Source: Clostridia bacterium
GTDB taxonomy: Bacteria; Bacillota; Clostridia; Christensenellales; Christensenellaceae
Assembly: GCA_014805015.1 (NCBI GenBank)
Contig: JAAUYQ010000083.1
Span: forward strand, 1-33,743
Direction of reading: 5' to 3'
Length of the DNA: 33,743 bases
In this document: positions 8,207 through 16,129 of the stretch, one piece after another
Layout: every line of letters begins with the position of its first letter
Numbering within the stretch: the first letter of the stretch is position 1
The notes under the pieces: generated by a model
Told to the model about the DNA's origin: nothing
Seen by the model: the letters and a program-made list of their open reading frames with translations, nothing else
Databases searched by the model: none
Position numbers and translations under genes: made by a program

Positions 8207-8235
8207 ATTATAGGCACGATTCGGAGTGCTGTGAA
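8207..8235 (-). promoter_or_regulatory. Sigma-70-type promoter of typA
   Basis: On the minus strand TTCACA (8230-8235) and TATAAT (8207-8212) are separated by exactly 17 nt: 5/6 and 6/6 consensus matches. Transcription would start near 8200, at or next to the GGAGG ribosome binding site, leaving an untranslated leader of only about 14 nt. Confidence 0.7.
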
Positions 8236-8258
8236 GGCTCTCCGCGGAATACGCAAAT

Positions 8259-8272
8259 ATATCACATGATAT
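8259..8272. promoter_or_regulatory. Inverted repeat upstream of typA promoter
   Basis: ATATCA-CA-TGATAT is a perfect inverted repeat with a 2-nt spacer. It lies 23 bp upstream of the typA -35 box in a locally A+T-rich spot, a reasonable place for a regulator. No regulator can be assigned. Confidence 0.3.
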
Positions 8273-8293
8273 CAACCTGTCCTACCCCATGCT

Positions 8294-9529
8294 CTAGTAT
8301 TTGAGAACACTGATGGGTATGACCATCACACCGTCCTTACGCACATGCGCTTCGCCACTGAGTGTCAGGACTGCCAGAAAAGACGGCAGACCGAGTTCGC
8401 CGGTGTCCACTTTGTCCCGGAGCTTCAGAAGGCGCGCCGCAGCCGGCTCGCTGCCCAGCACGTCGAGCGCCATCTCGCAGGCTGCCCAGCGGCCGTCCGG
8501 CAGCATCACCACCGCATCTGCCTTAAGTCCGCTCGCATCGCGGTAATGAAGCACCTCCCCGTCAAGACATCCGGCATAGACACGCAAGTCCCGCAGACAG
8601 GCACATTTGAAAAGACGCGTGAACCAGAGCACATCGCTGAGCAGATCCGCCGGAGAGAGCCCCATGACCGCGCAGGCCAGGGACGGATCTGCGAGCTGCC
8701 GCTTTGGCTGCACCCGCAGGACGGTGCGGGTGCGAAGCGGCGGGTGCCAGGCGGGTACATCCTCCGTCAGGAACGCAGCGTCCAGCACCGCCAGGCACTG
8801 CGCCGCCGTCTGCTCCGACACCGGGAACTCATCTTCGGCAGCGGACGCCCGGATAGCATCAAGCGAGGCACACGTCACCAGGCAGCGGGACAGTGCCCGC
8901 ATCATCGCACCAATGTGGCCGGCATCACGCCAGGGACCGCCAAGACGCCCGAGCTTAAGACCCACGAGCGTACCGAGCTGTTCGCCGGCTCCCCGCAGCG
9001 CCGCTGGTTCCTCCAGTCCCAGCATTCCCGGCCAGCCGCCGCGGACCATGGCAAAAGCTGCTTCCGCGGCCGTCAGCTCTGCCGGCGCCTCCGGCAGCGG
9101 TCCGCCTTCAAACAGGTCAGCCAGGGAAACGTCGCCCGAAGATTCCCCAGACTCAAAGAAACTCATCGGGCGCATCCGCAGCCGGCAAACCCCGGCGCCG
9201 ACCGGGCCGCTCCTCACTGACTGGGTCAGAATAAACTCACCGGTGCGGCTGCCCGCCGCCTGCGCTGCGGCAGCCGTCAGTCCGCTCACCGCCTCAGCCC
9301 CGCTGAACATGCGCGGGGCTGGTCCAAGCCGGATCGCTGCCAGATCGGACGGCCCGGGATCGCCGCCGCGATGCCACGGATAGCGAAGATGCAGGTAGCT
9401 GCGGGCCGTCTGGGCGGCAGTTGTGGCCTTGCCGCAGCCGTTCGGCCCCTCGATGAGGACGACGCCAGCATGCTGCAGTGCTCTTTTCAGCTGCCCGTCG
9501 GCTGCCCGCGGCCAGTATTCAGCACGCAC
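8294..9529 (-). CDS. DUF4143-like AAA-type ATPase homologue, probably nucleotide-site defective
   Basis: 411 residues resembling the AAA/DUF4143 family: an N-terminal P-loop domain, then a C-terminal DUF4143 part with FEGGPLPE, FAMVRGGWPGML and LDAAFLTEDVPAW. The family usually starts with a LIEGPxxCGKTTTA loop, a LIDEWQ Walker B segment and a FILTGS sensor. Here the loop reads LIEGPNGCGKATTA (Thr after Lys replaced by Ala). The LIDEWQ segment is not found; the region reads MFSGAEAVSGLTAAAAQ. The sensor is FILTQSV. ATP hydrolysis is therefore doubtful. The start is GTG 9529, bounded by an in-frame TGA just upstream; the ribosome binding site is weak. It lies 38 bases after the large repeat protein and is probably co-transcribed with it. 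Function unknown. Confidence 0.7.
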   Translation of the reverse strand: MRAEYWPRAADGQLKRALQHAGVVLIEGPNGCGKATTAAQTARSYLHLRYPWHRGGDPGPSDLAAIRLGPAPRMFSGAEAVSGLTAAAAQAAGSRTGEFILTQSVRSGPVGAGVCRLRMRPMSFFESGESSGDVSLADLFEGGPLPEAPAELTAAEAAFAMVRGGWPGMLGLEEPAALRGAGEQLGTLVGLKLGRLGGPWRDAGHIGAMMRALSRCLVTCASLDAIRASAAEDEFPVSEQTAAQCLAVLDAAFLTEDVPAWHPPLRTRTVLRVQPKRQLADPSLACAVMGLSPADLLSDVLWFTRLFKCACLRDLRVYAGCLDGEVLHYRDASGLKADAVVMLPDGRWAACEMALDVLGSEPAAARLLKLRDKVDTGELGLPSFLAVLTLSGEAHVRKDGVMVIPISVLKY

Positions 9530-9567
9530 GCTTATCCGTCTGCCTCAGAGGGCTCCCTGCGAACTGC

Positions 9568-11526
9568 TCACAGGGCGTCCGGTTGATCTTCCAGCACACT
9601 TCTGATTTCAGCCTCTCCGAATCCGTATTCTCTGAGCGTGTTCCCGGGCTGCGTGTCCGCATGCAGTTTGCCGAGAGCCCAGGCAATCTCCGCAACTGAG
9701 AATCCTTCTTTCATCATATAGGGAGCAAGCTCCCCTGGAGAAAGGCTGAGTGCACTGCCTTCCGTCTCTATCCAGTCCAGGGCCCTTTTCTTCCAGTCCA
9801 CCTTATCAAGGTTAAGTCCCGGATCCTTCTGCACGCCCGCAAGATCGTCCGCACTGAAACCGAGAGCTGCCATCTCCGCTTCCACAGCCGGGCGCGAAAA
9901 GTTCGTGAACTCAAGGATTTCGCGAAGGTGTCTGGCACAGCCTTTCAGCACGCCGGCCCGGCTGCCGCTGCCTTCGAGCGCAGCCGCCGCATCAGCCGTC
10001 TCGAATCCGTCGTCCCGCAGCCGGCGCAGGATCCAGTCTTCGGGCAGATGCTGCGCTTTCAGTTCTTCTGCCAGGAGACGCGCCTTCGGTTTCCAGTCAC
10101 AGCCGATCCTGTACGCCACGCGTGCCGGTACCTGGCCGCCCAATCTGTCCTGGATGATTTCGGCCGTCTGTCTGGGCGTAGCCGGCAGTCTCTCCAGGGA
10201 TTTACCGAACAGAAGCGCCGCAATCCGGCTTGGCTGCCCGTCCCAGTCCAGACCTGCACGGTCAAAGGCGCCGGCAATTTCCTCGCCGCTGCGGCCGAGA
10301 CGCTGAAGGCGCTCCACCGCTTCTTCCCGAAAAGCCGGCTGCGCATACAGCCGGCGAAGCCAGGCGACATCCCTGTCCTCCGGCAGGTAGGCCGGCCATT
10401 CTGCCGTCTGCACCGCCGCGTCCGCTTCCGACGGCGTGAACCCGCTTCCCACCAGCTCCCTCTCAAGCTCGGCTGGCGTGAAAACCTCCATTGCATCCAC
10501 AAGCTTCTGCGCAGTCTCCCGGGCTCTGGCTGCCCAGTCCACTGCCGGCAGCACCGCTTCCACCTGGTCCTTGGAAAACCCTTCCTCCAAAAGGAACTCC
10601 CGGGCCTTGACCCTGCCATGGGGCCGGTTCCGGAGGCGCCGCAGAGCCGGTTCCCGGGCGTCTTCGATCCACATCTCCGGCCGGACACCGCGATCTTCGC
10701 AGATCCGGCTCCATTCCTCATCGGAAACGCCGCCCAGAACAGACCGGAAACCTTCTTCCGTACGCACTTCCCGGCGCAGATAGGTCCGGATTGTCCGTTC
10801 CCGATCGGAAAGCGGGCTGCGCACGAGATTCTGCAGAGCAAAAAGAATCTCCGCCTGCGGTATACCACTCATCATCAGCGTCAGCGGGATGGCCTCCTCG
10901 CTCGTTCCGCGGTCATAGAGGCTCTGCGCTTCGCGCGCCGCTATCTCGCGCCGGCTGACGGACTGCTGCGAGATGGCGTAATCGATTTCAGCGTCCTCAA
11001 AGCCTGCCTGCCGCAGATGACCGGCGGCATCGAAATCCGTATAACTGCTCCATGTATCGAGCCATTTTTCCATGGCCAGCAAAGCCTGCTGCTCCCAGAA
11101 ACGGGTATCGTAGCAAGAGAGCGCCTCCTGAACAGCGCCCGCATCAAAGCCCAACTCCTCGAGCCGGCTCTGCGCCTTCTTTCGCGAACTGAGCTCCTCC
11201 TTAAGCAGTGCCGTCAGGCGCGCCCCGAGCCAGGCCGGCTGATCGAGTCCGGCCAGAGCCGCTTCGATCTCCTCACTGGTAAACCCGCCAACGAACAGCG
11301 CGGTTCGAATATCAGCGGGAGTTGGCTGCTCCACCACTTCGACCCTGCTCTTCGCCGCCAGGGACGCCTGCTTAAGCCAGTCCACGTCAGCAAGGGCCGC
11401 CTCGACGTCTTTCGCCGCGCAGCCCTCCCCGATCAACCGCTGCGCGACCGTGTCGCAGGAGCGCGGCCCCTCGCTGAGCAGCGCTGAAGTCCTGCACTGG
11501 ATTTCTCTGACCGCAGTTTCGTTCAC
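9568..11526 (-). CDS. Large protein of about 13 Ltp-like three-helix repeats
   Basis: 652 residues made almost wholly of degenerate repeats of 45-50 residues. Each carries a core like LxxxGFxxxEIxxAL, often followed by VDW and a basic helix. Clear copies are VDWAARARETAQKLVDAMEV with ELVGSGFTPSEADAAV, and VDWKKRALDWIE with YMMKEGFSVAEIAWAL. The pattern matches the Ltp repeat (Lipoprotein_Ltp) known from surface lipoproteins and phage superinfection-exclusion lipoproteins; RecX-type three-helix repeats are a second possibility. Unlike Ltp proteins it has no signal peptide or lipobox, so it should be cytoplasmic. The start is GTG 11526 with AAGGAGG 7 nt upstream. The next gene, the DUF4143-like ATPase, follows in the same direction. 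Function unknown; an all-helical protein-binding scaffold is the best guess. Confidence 0.75.
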   Translation of the reverse strand: MNETAVREIQCRTSALLSEGPRSCDTVAQRLIGEGCAAKDVEAALADVDWLKQASLAAKSRVEVVEQPTPADIRTALFVGGFTSEEIEAALAGLDQPAWLGARLTALLKEELSSRKKAQSRLEELGFDAGAVQEALSCYDTRFWEQQALLAMEKWLDTWSSYTDFDAAGHLRQAGFEDAEIDYAISQQSVSRREIAAREAQSLYDRGTSEEAIPLTLMMSGIPQAEILFALQNLVRSPLSDRERTIRTYLRREVRTEEGFRSVLGGVSDEEWSRICEDRGVRPEMWIEDAREPALRRLRNRPHGRVKAREFLLEEGFSKDQVEAVLPAVDWAARARETAQKLVDAMEVFTPAELERELVGSGFTPSEADAAVQTAEWPAYLPEDRDVAWLRRLYAQPAFREEAVERLQRLGRSGEEIAGAFDRAGLDWDGQPSRIAALLFGKSLERLPATPRQTAEIIQDRLGGQVPARVAYRIGCDWKPKARLLAEELKAQHLPEDWILRRLRDDGFETADAAAALEGSGSRAGVLKGCARHLREILEFTNFSRPAVEAEMAALGFSADDLAGVQKDPGLNLDKVDWKKRALDWIETEGSALSLSPGELAPYMMKEGFSVAEIAWALGKLHADTQPGNTLREYGFGEAEIRSVLEDQPDAL

Positions 11527-11634
11527 GTTGCCTCCTCCTTACACGTTTTACGGCCGGCAGCGGTGCCGCAGCCGGCCGATCGTTTTCGGTTCCTTTCATT
11601 CTAGCTGCGGTCCATGTCTGCCACAACTGCCGCC

Positions 11635-11663
11635 TTGACTTCCGGCCAGACCGCTCCTATACT
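11635..11663 (+). promoter_or_regulatory. Sigma-70-type promoter of the tetR-ABC operon
   Basis: TTGACT (11635-11640) and TATACT (11658-11663) with exactly 17 nt between them, each 5/6 to consensus. Transcription would start near 11670, about 36 nt before the TetR start, leaving room for an operator. No clear palindrome was recognised there. This spacer also carries the upstream region of the divergent repeat-protein gene. Confidence 0.7.
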
Positions 11664-11705
11664 GAAACGCACGTTATAAAACACCCGTTGCAGAAAGGAG
11701 ACGCC

Positions 11706-12284
11706 ATGCCGCCAGCCGCCAGGCATTCCCGCGAAGACATTCTGGAAGCCGCCTTCGGCATTCTGCGCGCAGAGGGACCGTCTGCCCTGACGGCAAGACA
11801 CCTTGGTGAAGTGCTCGGCGGATCATCCCGTCCTATCTTCACGCTGTTCCGCAGCATGCAGGAGGTGCAGACAGGCGCCATGGAGCGGGCTAAAGATCTT
11901 TACAGCAGCTACCTGGACCGCGGACTGCGCGCGGACCCGCCGTTCAAGGGAGCTGGGATGGAACACATTCGCTTCGCGGCAGACGAACCGCGGCTGTTTC
12001 AGGAGATTTTCATGTCACCGGCTAATGCCGGCTGGGGCGGCTCCAGGCTCTTCCTGCAGTCCGAAGCCAATTATGCCCGCATTCTGCATTCCCTGACAGG
12101 CTATTATGCCCTGCCGCCGGATGCCGCGGGCAGGCTCTACGAACATCTCTGGATCTACGCGCATGGGCTGGCATCCCTGATCGCCACCGGGGTCATGCCG
12201 GCAGACATGGACAGAATCAGCCGGCAGCTGACAGAAGTGTTCTCGTCACTGCTGCCCCACTGCCAGAAAGGAGAGCTTTTATGA
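11706..12284 (+). CDS. TetR/AcrR-family transcriptional regulator
   Basis: A 192-residue regulator. The N-terminal TetR helix-turn-helix is plain: REDILEAAFGILRAEGPSAL, then TARHLGEVLGGSSRPIFTLF, about residues 8-48. The rest is an all-helical ligand-binding and dimerisation domain. ATG 11706 is chosen over 11688 because AAAGGAG stands about 6 nt upstream. It is the first gene of an operon; its stop overlaps the start of the ABC ATPase (ATGA at 12281). TetR proteins placed this way usually repress their own exporter and release it on binding a toxic or signalling compound. The ligand is unknown. Confidence 0.88.
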   Translation: MPPAARHSREDILEAAFGILRAEGPSALTARHLGEVLGGSSRPIFTLFRSMQEVQTGAMERAKDLYSSYLDRGLRADPPFKGAGMEHIRFAADEPRLFQEIFMSPANAGWGGSRLFLQSEANYARILHSLTGYYALPPDAAGRLYEHLWIYAHGLASLIATGVMPADMDRISRQLTEVFSSLLPHCQKGELL

Positions 12285-12970
12285 TCAGACTGACAGATGT
12301 TGCCAAGACATATGGTTCGGGCCCGGGCGCAGTGCAGGCGGTGCGCGGCGTGAGCATGCAAATTCCGGCCGGCAGCTTCGCGGTGCTGCTCGGTGCTTCC
12401 GGCAGCGGCAAATCCACCCTGCTCAGTCTTATGAGCGGTCTGGAAATGCCCTCGGCGGGAACCGTGGAGGCAGCCGGTAAATGCATCAGCACTCTTTCAG
12501 ACCGGGAGCGGACACTCTTCCGGCGCCGTCATGTCGGGTTCGTCTTCCAGCAGTACTACCTGCTCCCTGAACTCACCGTCTGCGCAAATGTCCGCATGGG
12601 CGCCGACCTGGCAGCCAACCGCAATTATGAGAGTATCATCCAGGCGGTCGGCCTGGATGAACAGAGACAGCAGGCAGCCAACACGCTCTCCGGCGGACAG
12701 CAGCAGCGCGTTTCCATCGCCCGGGCCGTGGCCAAAAAACCGCAGCTGCTCTTTCTCGATGAGCCGACCGGGGCACTCGACGAAGAAACCGGCCGGGAAA
12801 TCCTACGCTATCTCAGCAGGCTGCACCGCCAGGAGAAGTTCACGATGGTGATGGTCACGCACAACGAGTCGATTGCCGAGCTCGCAGACTGCGTGTACCG
12901 GCTCGGGAGCGGCCGCCTCACCGGCGTGGAGACGCGCTGGGAGTGGCAGTGCGGCAGTATGGAGGACTGA
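12281..12970 (+). CDS. ABC transporter ATP-binding protein (MacB/LolD type)
   Basis: A 229-residue ATPase subunit. Motifs are Walker [10 protein letters not shown] (38-46), Q-loop [14 protein letters not shown], signature LSGGQQQR (136-143), Walker B LLFLDEP (156-162) with D-loop GALD, and the switch His in MVMVTHNE. This is the subfamily pairing with FtsX-like permeases (MacB, LolCDE, BceAB), which drive export or mechanotransmission rather than import. Translation is coupled to tetR by the ATGA overlap. The permease starts 4 bases after its stop. Confidence 0.92.
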   Translation: MIRLTDVAKTYGSGPGAVQAVRGVSMQIPAGSFAVLLGASGSGKSTLLSLMSGLEMPSAGTVEAAGKCISTLSDRERTLFRRRHVGFVFQQYYLLPELTVCANVRMGADLAANRNYESIIQAVGLDEQRQQAANTLSGGQQQRVSIARAVAKKPQLLFLDEPTGALDEETGREILRYLSRLHRQEKFTMVMVTHNESIAELADCVYRLGSGRLTGVETRWEWQCGSMED

Positions 12971-12973
12971 GAT

Positions 12974-14107
12974 ATGCTGGTATCCATCCGGAACGGTCTG
13001 CGGCTCGTGGGCGTTGCCCTGATTCTGCTGTGCGCAGCCTTCGTCTGCACACTCTTTCTCACTTACCGGCTCGATCTTGCCGCTATACGGGGCGACATTG
13101 AGCCGGGCATCATGCAGACAATCTACGATGCTCAACTGGCATCTTCCAATGTTGTCCTGGCCGTGACATCGGGCTGTCTGCTGGCAACCAGTATTGTGGT
13201 CCTCTGCTTTTATGTGCAGAGCTACGTGGAGCGCTGTCAGCAGCAGCTCGGCGTGCTGAAAGCGCTCGGTTACAGCGACTGGGAACTGGCATCGCATTTC
13301 TGGGTCTTCGGACTGAGTGCCCTGCTTGGTGGAGCCATGGGCACACTGGCTGCATTCGTCTACCTGCCTGTGTTTGCAGAGACCATGAATGCAGATCGGC
13401 TGCTCCCGGAACTGGCGGTTAAGATTCACCCGGAGCTTCTCTGGTGGACAGCGGCTGCTCCCGGTATCCTCCTGGCGGCAGCCGCCGTCCTGCAGGCCCG
13501 TCGGACGCTGAGGCGGCCCGTCCCTGATCTGCTCCGCGGTCTCAGGCCGGAGAAGTCTGTTCGCCTGGAGCGGCGCGATCTGCCCTTTCTTTCTGCGCTC
13601 AGGCAGAGCGTCCGCAGAACAAAGAAGGCGCTGCTTTTTTTCATCTTCATCGGCGGCTTCAGCTTTGCCTGCATGATGCAGATGGCGCCCAGCATGCGTG
13701 ATCTCGCCAGTGAATCCATGGCGCTGATGATGTTCGTGATCGGTCTGGTGCTGGCCTGCACGGCTGTCATCGTATCGGCCAAATCGGCCGTTCGTGCCCG
13801 CCGCCGCACGCTGATCCTGATGCACGCGCTCGGTTACAGCCGCCGCGAACAGGCACAAAGTGTCCTGGGAGTCTACCGGCCCTTTGCGTACGCTGGTTTT
13901 GCGGTCGGCACAGTCTACCAGTATGTCCTGTTGAAGCTCATGGTGGACGTAATCTACCGCGATTTCCCCGGCATGCCGGCATACAGCTTCGACCTGCCCG
14001 TCTGCCTGTGGGTTCTTCTGGCCTTCGCCGTGTTCTACGAACTCTGCACCGCCGCATGTGCCCGTGAGGCCCGTCATCTGCCGGTGAGGATACTCACCAG
14101 TGACTGA
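12974..14107 (+). CDS. FtsX-like ABC transporter permease
   Basis: A 377-residue membrane protein with about 8 hydrophobic segments in two similar halves. Each half carries a cytoplasmic coupling stretch, LGVLKALGYSDWELA and LILMHALGYSRREQA, which shows the internal duplication typical of FtsX-like permeases. The large extracytoplasmic domains seen in MacB or LolC are absent. It should form a homodimer or pseudo-dimer with the ATPase encoded just upstream. ATG 12974 has GGAGG about 8 nt upstream, inside the end of the ATPase gene. Likely role: export of a small hydrophobic or antimicrobial compound under TetR control; the substrate is unknown. Its 3' end overlaps the dead gene on the other strand by 14 bases. 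Confidence 0.85.
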   Translation: MLVSIRNGLRLVGVALILLCAAFVCTLFLTYRLDLAAIRGDIEPGIMQTIYDAQLASSNVVLAVTSGCLLATSIVVLCFYVQSYVERCQQQLGVLKALGYSDWELASHFWVFGLSALLGGAMGTLAAFVYLPVFAETMNADRLLPELAVKIHPELLWWTAAAPGILLAAAAVLQARRTLRRPVPDLLRGLRPEKSVRLERRDLPFLSALRQSVRRTKKALLFFIFIGGFSFACMMQMAPSMRDLASESMALMMFVIGLVLACTAVIVSAKSAVRARRRTLILMHALGYSRREQAQSVLGVYRPFAYAGFAVGTVYQYVLLKLMVDVIYRDFPGMPAYSFDLPVCLWVLLAFAVFYELCTAACAREARHLPVRILTSD

Positions 14108-15204
14108 GAAGCAGGGCGCCACAGCAGCAGCCGGCCTCGCAGGCATCAATCTGGGCTGTGACCTTGTTCTCTCCATCCATCTCAAGGCGGAAGTCCACAG
14201 CAAGGTCTGACGGAACGCGCTGGAACGCTCAATGCGCAAAGTGGCTGCGGCCACTGCTTCTCCATCCTTCCTCAAACCCGTGTCGAGAATATGCGCATCC
14301 ACTGTTCCTTAAGCCACAAAACCGGACAGTGAATTCCCGGTGTCGTAATCTCTGTGCGAAACAATCATCTCGACGTTCCGGCAATACTCGTCATCATCGA
14401 GGCCGAGCTGATTCGCAATCGCAGCTGACATACCGCCACAGCGCCAGGGAGAAAATCCATGACCGCCGGATTAAATTCCACCACAGTTTTCAACAGCTCA
14501 GCCCGACCGACCAGGGTACATAAACTGAAGTCATCATGTTCCCCACCTTGAACAGCCCGCGCCTCAGACTGTCCCAAAACCACAGAGGGCATCTCGTATT
14601 GCACCACTTTGCTGGTTTACAGTCGACAGCCTTCTCGGCTTATAGTTGTGAACATCGACGCGCTCCACATTCCCAGCACCCGTCGCCCCCCGAGAGGACA
14701 ACCAGAAGATTTGGTTGTGAAAAGATCACAAAAAAAACTGCAGGACGCAGGCGGCACTATTTGCCTTGGCAGCTTTACCGATCTCTACAAACTTTTCCGG
14801 CGCGAACCTGCGCGAAGGCTACAGTGCTGTTGCTGTGATCACATTCTTATTATGATCGAGTATTTCCACAAAGCCGTCGCAATTTGCAAGGCTCTCGCGT
14901 TCGAAGTCAAGGCCGTTGTAACGCTGCAGCGAACAGTGGAGCACGACATCCGCATCCCTCCTGAGAAGGCCGCTCCGTCCGTCGTTCACGGCGGCACCAC
15001 TGGAGCCAGCTCCTGCAAGGTCGCCGGCGTCTTTTCCTGTCTTCTCCGGGCCAGGATCGTAGAGGCCTACGATCCTTTTCCTGCGGATGTCGCAGCTCGG
15101 AATACCTTTCATTTCACGTACACAATGTTACGTTTCAGCCTGGTCTTTCATGTTTTGTTTACCGCGACAAAGAAGAGCGTACCCGGTAGGTTTTTGCGTT
15201 CCAT
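14094..15204 (-). pseudogene. Decayed NAD(P)-dependent amine dehydrogenase-like gene
   Basis: No intact frame exists here, but minus-strand pieces in all frames follow in order one dehydrogenase of the DapB-fold, 2,4-diaminopentanoate dehydrogenase-like family. ATG 15204 gives MERK, and dropping one base of the A5 run (15191-15195) continues as TYRVR. Next comes RIVGLYDPGPEKTGKDAGDL with ADVVLH (15112-14819). Then FVEIGKAAKANSAACVLQ (about 14810-14740), GNVERVDVHNYKPRRLS (about 14680-14620), SAAIANQLGLDDDEYCRNVE (about 14430-14370) and VDFRLEMDGENKVTAQID ending at TGA 14094 (about 14200 on). Total span equals about 370 codons, near full length. Several frameshifts separate the pieces. The family match is from memory and should be treated as inference; that a protein-coding gene decayed here is more certain. 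Confidence 0.55.
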
Positions 15205-15376
15205 CGTCTTCCAATCGCCGATCTCTCCTGTAGCTGATGCACGCCCGACTTAATGCTTTTGGACGTGCGGGCAATGCAAGACGCATAATAAAGCACGGTC
15301 AGCGTTCAGAGCAAGCAGTGCAGCCAAGAAATCCGCACTTGCCCGAACACTGCAAGATGTATAAGGAGCGAATATC

Positions 15377-15907
15377 ATGGAAGACAAAATGATCGTTGCC
15401 GAGTCAGAAAGGCTGATTTTGAGAAGATATAGAGAAGACGATTTGCAAGACTTGTTCGAATATCTGTCTGACGAAGAAGCCGTCAGGTTCGAACCATATA
15501 AACCGCTTTCTTTGGATGAAGTCAAGAAGAATCTTGAATGGCGTGTTGCGACAGACGAAATGATTGCTGTTGAATTGAAGGATTCGCACAAAATGATCGG
15601 AAACGTGTATATGGGAAAACGCGACTTTGATGCGCTGGAAATAGGATTTGTATTCAATCGGAATTACTGGGGGAATGGTTATGCCTCAGAGAGCTGTAGA
15701 ACTTTGATTCAACAGGCATTTGCCAATGGAGTGCACAGAATCTATGCAGAATGCGACCCTGACAATGGGAACTCATGGAGATTACTTGAAGCGCTGGGGT
15801 TTGAGCGTGAAGCGCATTTCAGAAAGAACGTATACTTTTGGAGAGATGAAGCTGAAAAGGCCATTTGGAAAGACACATTCGTATACGCCAAATTGAATGA
15901 AACGTGA
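15377..15907 (+). CDS. GNAT acetyltransferase (RimJ/RimL type)
   Basis: A 176-residue N-acetyltransferase of the RimJ/RimL/Acetyltransf_3 group. It transfers acetyl from acetyl-CoA to an amino group of a protein N-terminus or small molecule. Visible are ESERLILRRYREDDLQDL at the start, the acetyl-CoA-binding motif region NRNYWGNGYASESCRTLI, and ENP-like GNSWRLLEALGFERE. ATG 15377 has AAGGAG 8 nt upstream (15363-15368). Base composition is visibly richer in A+T than all neighbours, and it lies beside a dead gene, so it was probably acquired by transfer. The following 220 bases to the MFS gene hold nothing I can identify. Confidence 0.9.
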   Translation: MEDKMIVAESERLILRRYREDDLQDLFEYLSDEEAVRFEPYKPLSLDEVKKNLEWRVATDEMIAVELKDSHKMIGNVYMGKRDFDALEIGFVFNRNYWGNGYASESCRTLIQQAFANGVHRIYAECDPDNGNSWRLLEALGFEREAHFRKNVYFWRDEAEKAIWKDTFVYAKLNET

Positions 15908-16129
15908 ACAAGGATGGAAAGAGGAGAACGGTGTACTGATCGGCTATTCATTCCTCGCAGAGTATTCGTTCGTATTGTGCGCAAGCATAGGCCAACGTTT
16001 GGCGAAGGCTGCTCCGTTGACTCGACTCCACTGCCAAACGGTATGTGTCACGACAGCGTCTGCAGCCGGCTGCACTGCCAACGTGGGCAGGACAGCTCTG
16101 CGCCAAGACGCCGCCCCGTCTCAGGTCAG

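Noticed and set aside
12803..14302. 499-codon open frame on the minus strand
   Set aside because: Opposite the ABC transporter genes; no family features, and only its first codons touch the dead dehydrogenase gene.
14609..15253. 214-codon open frame on the plus strand
   Set aside because: No ribosome binding site or family features; the opposite strand carries dehydrogenase-like pieces.
15260..15345. Short inverted match (GGGCAA / TTGCCC) upstream of the acetyltransferase
   Set aside because: Only about seven bases match over a long spacer; not enough to call a mobile-element end or terminator.
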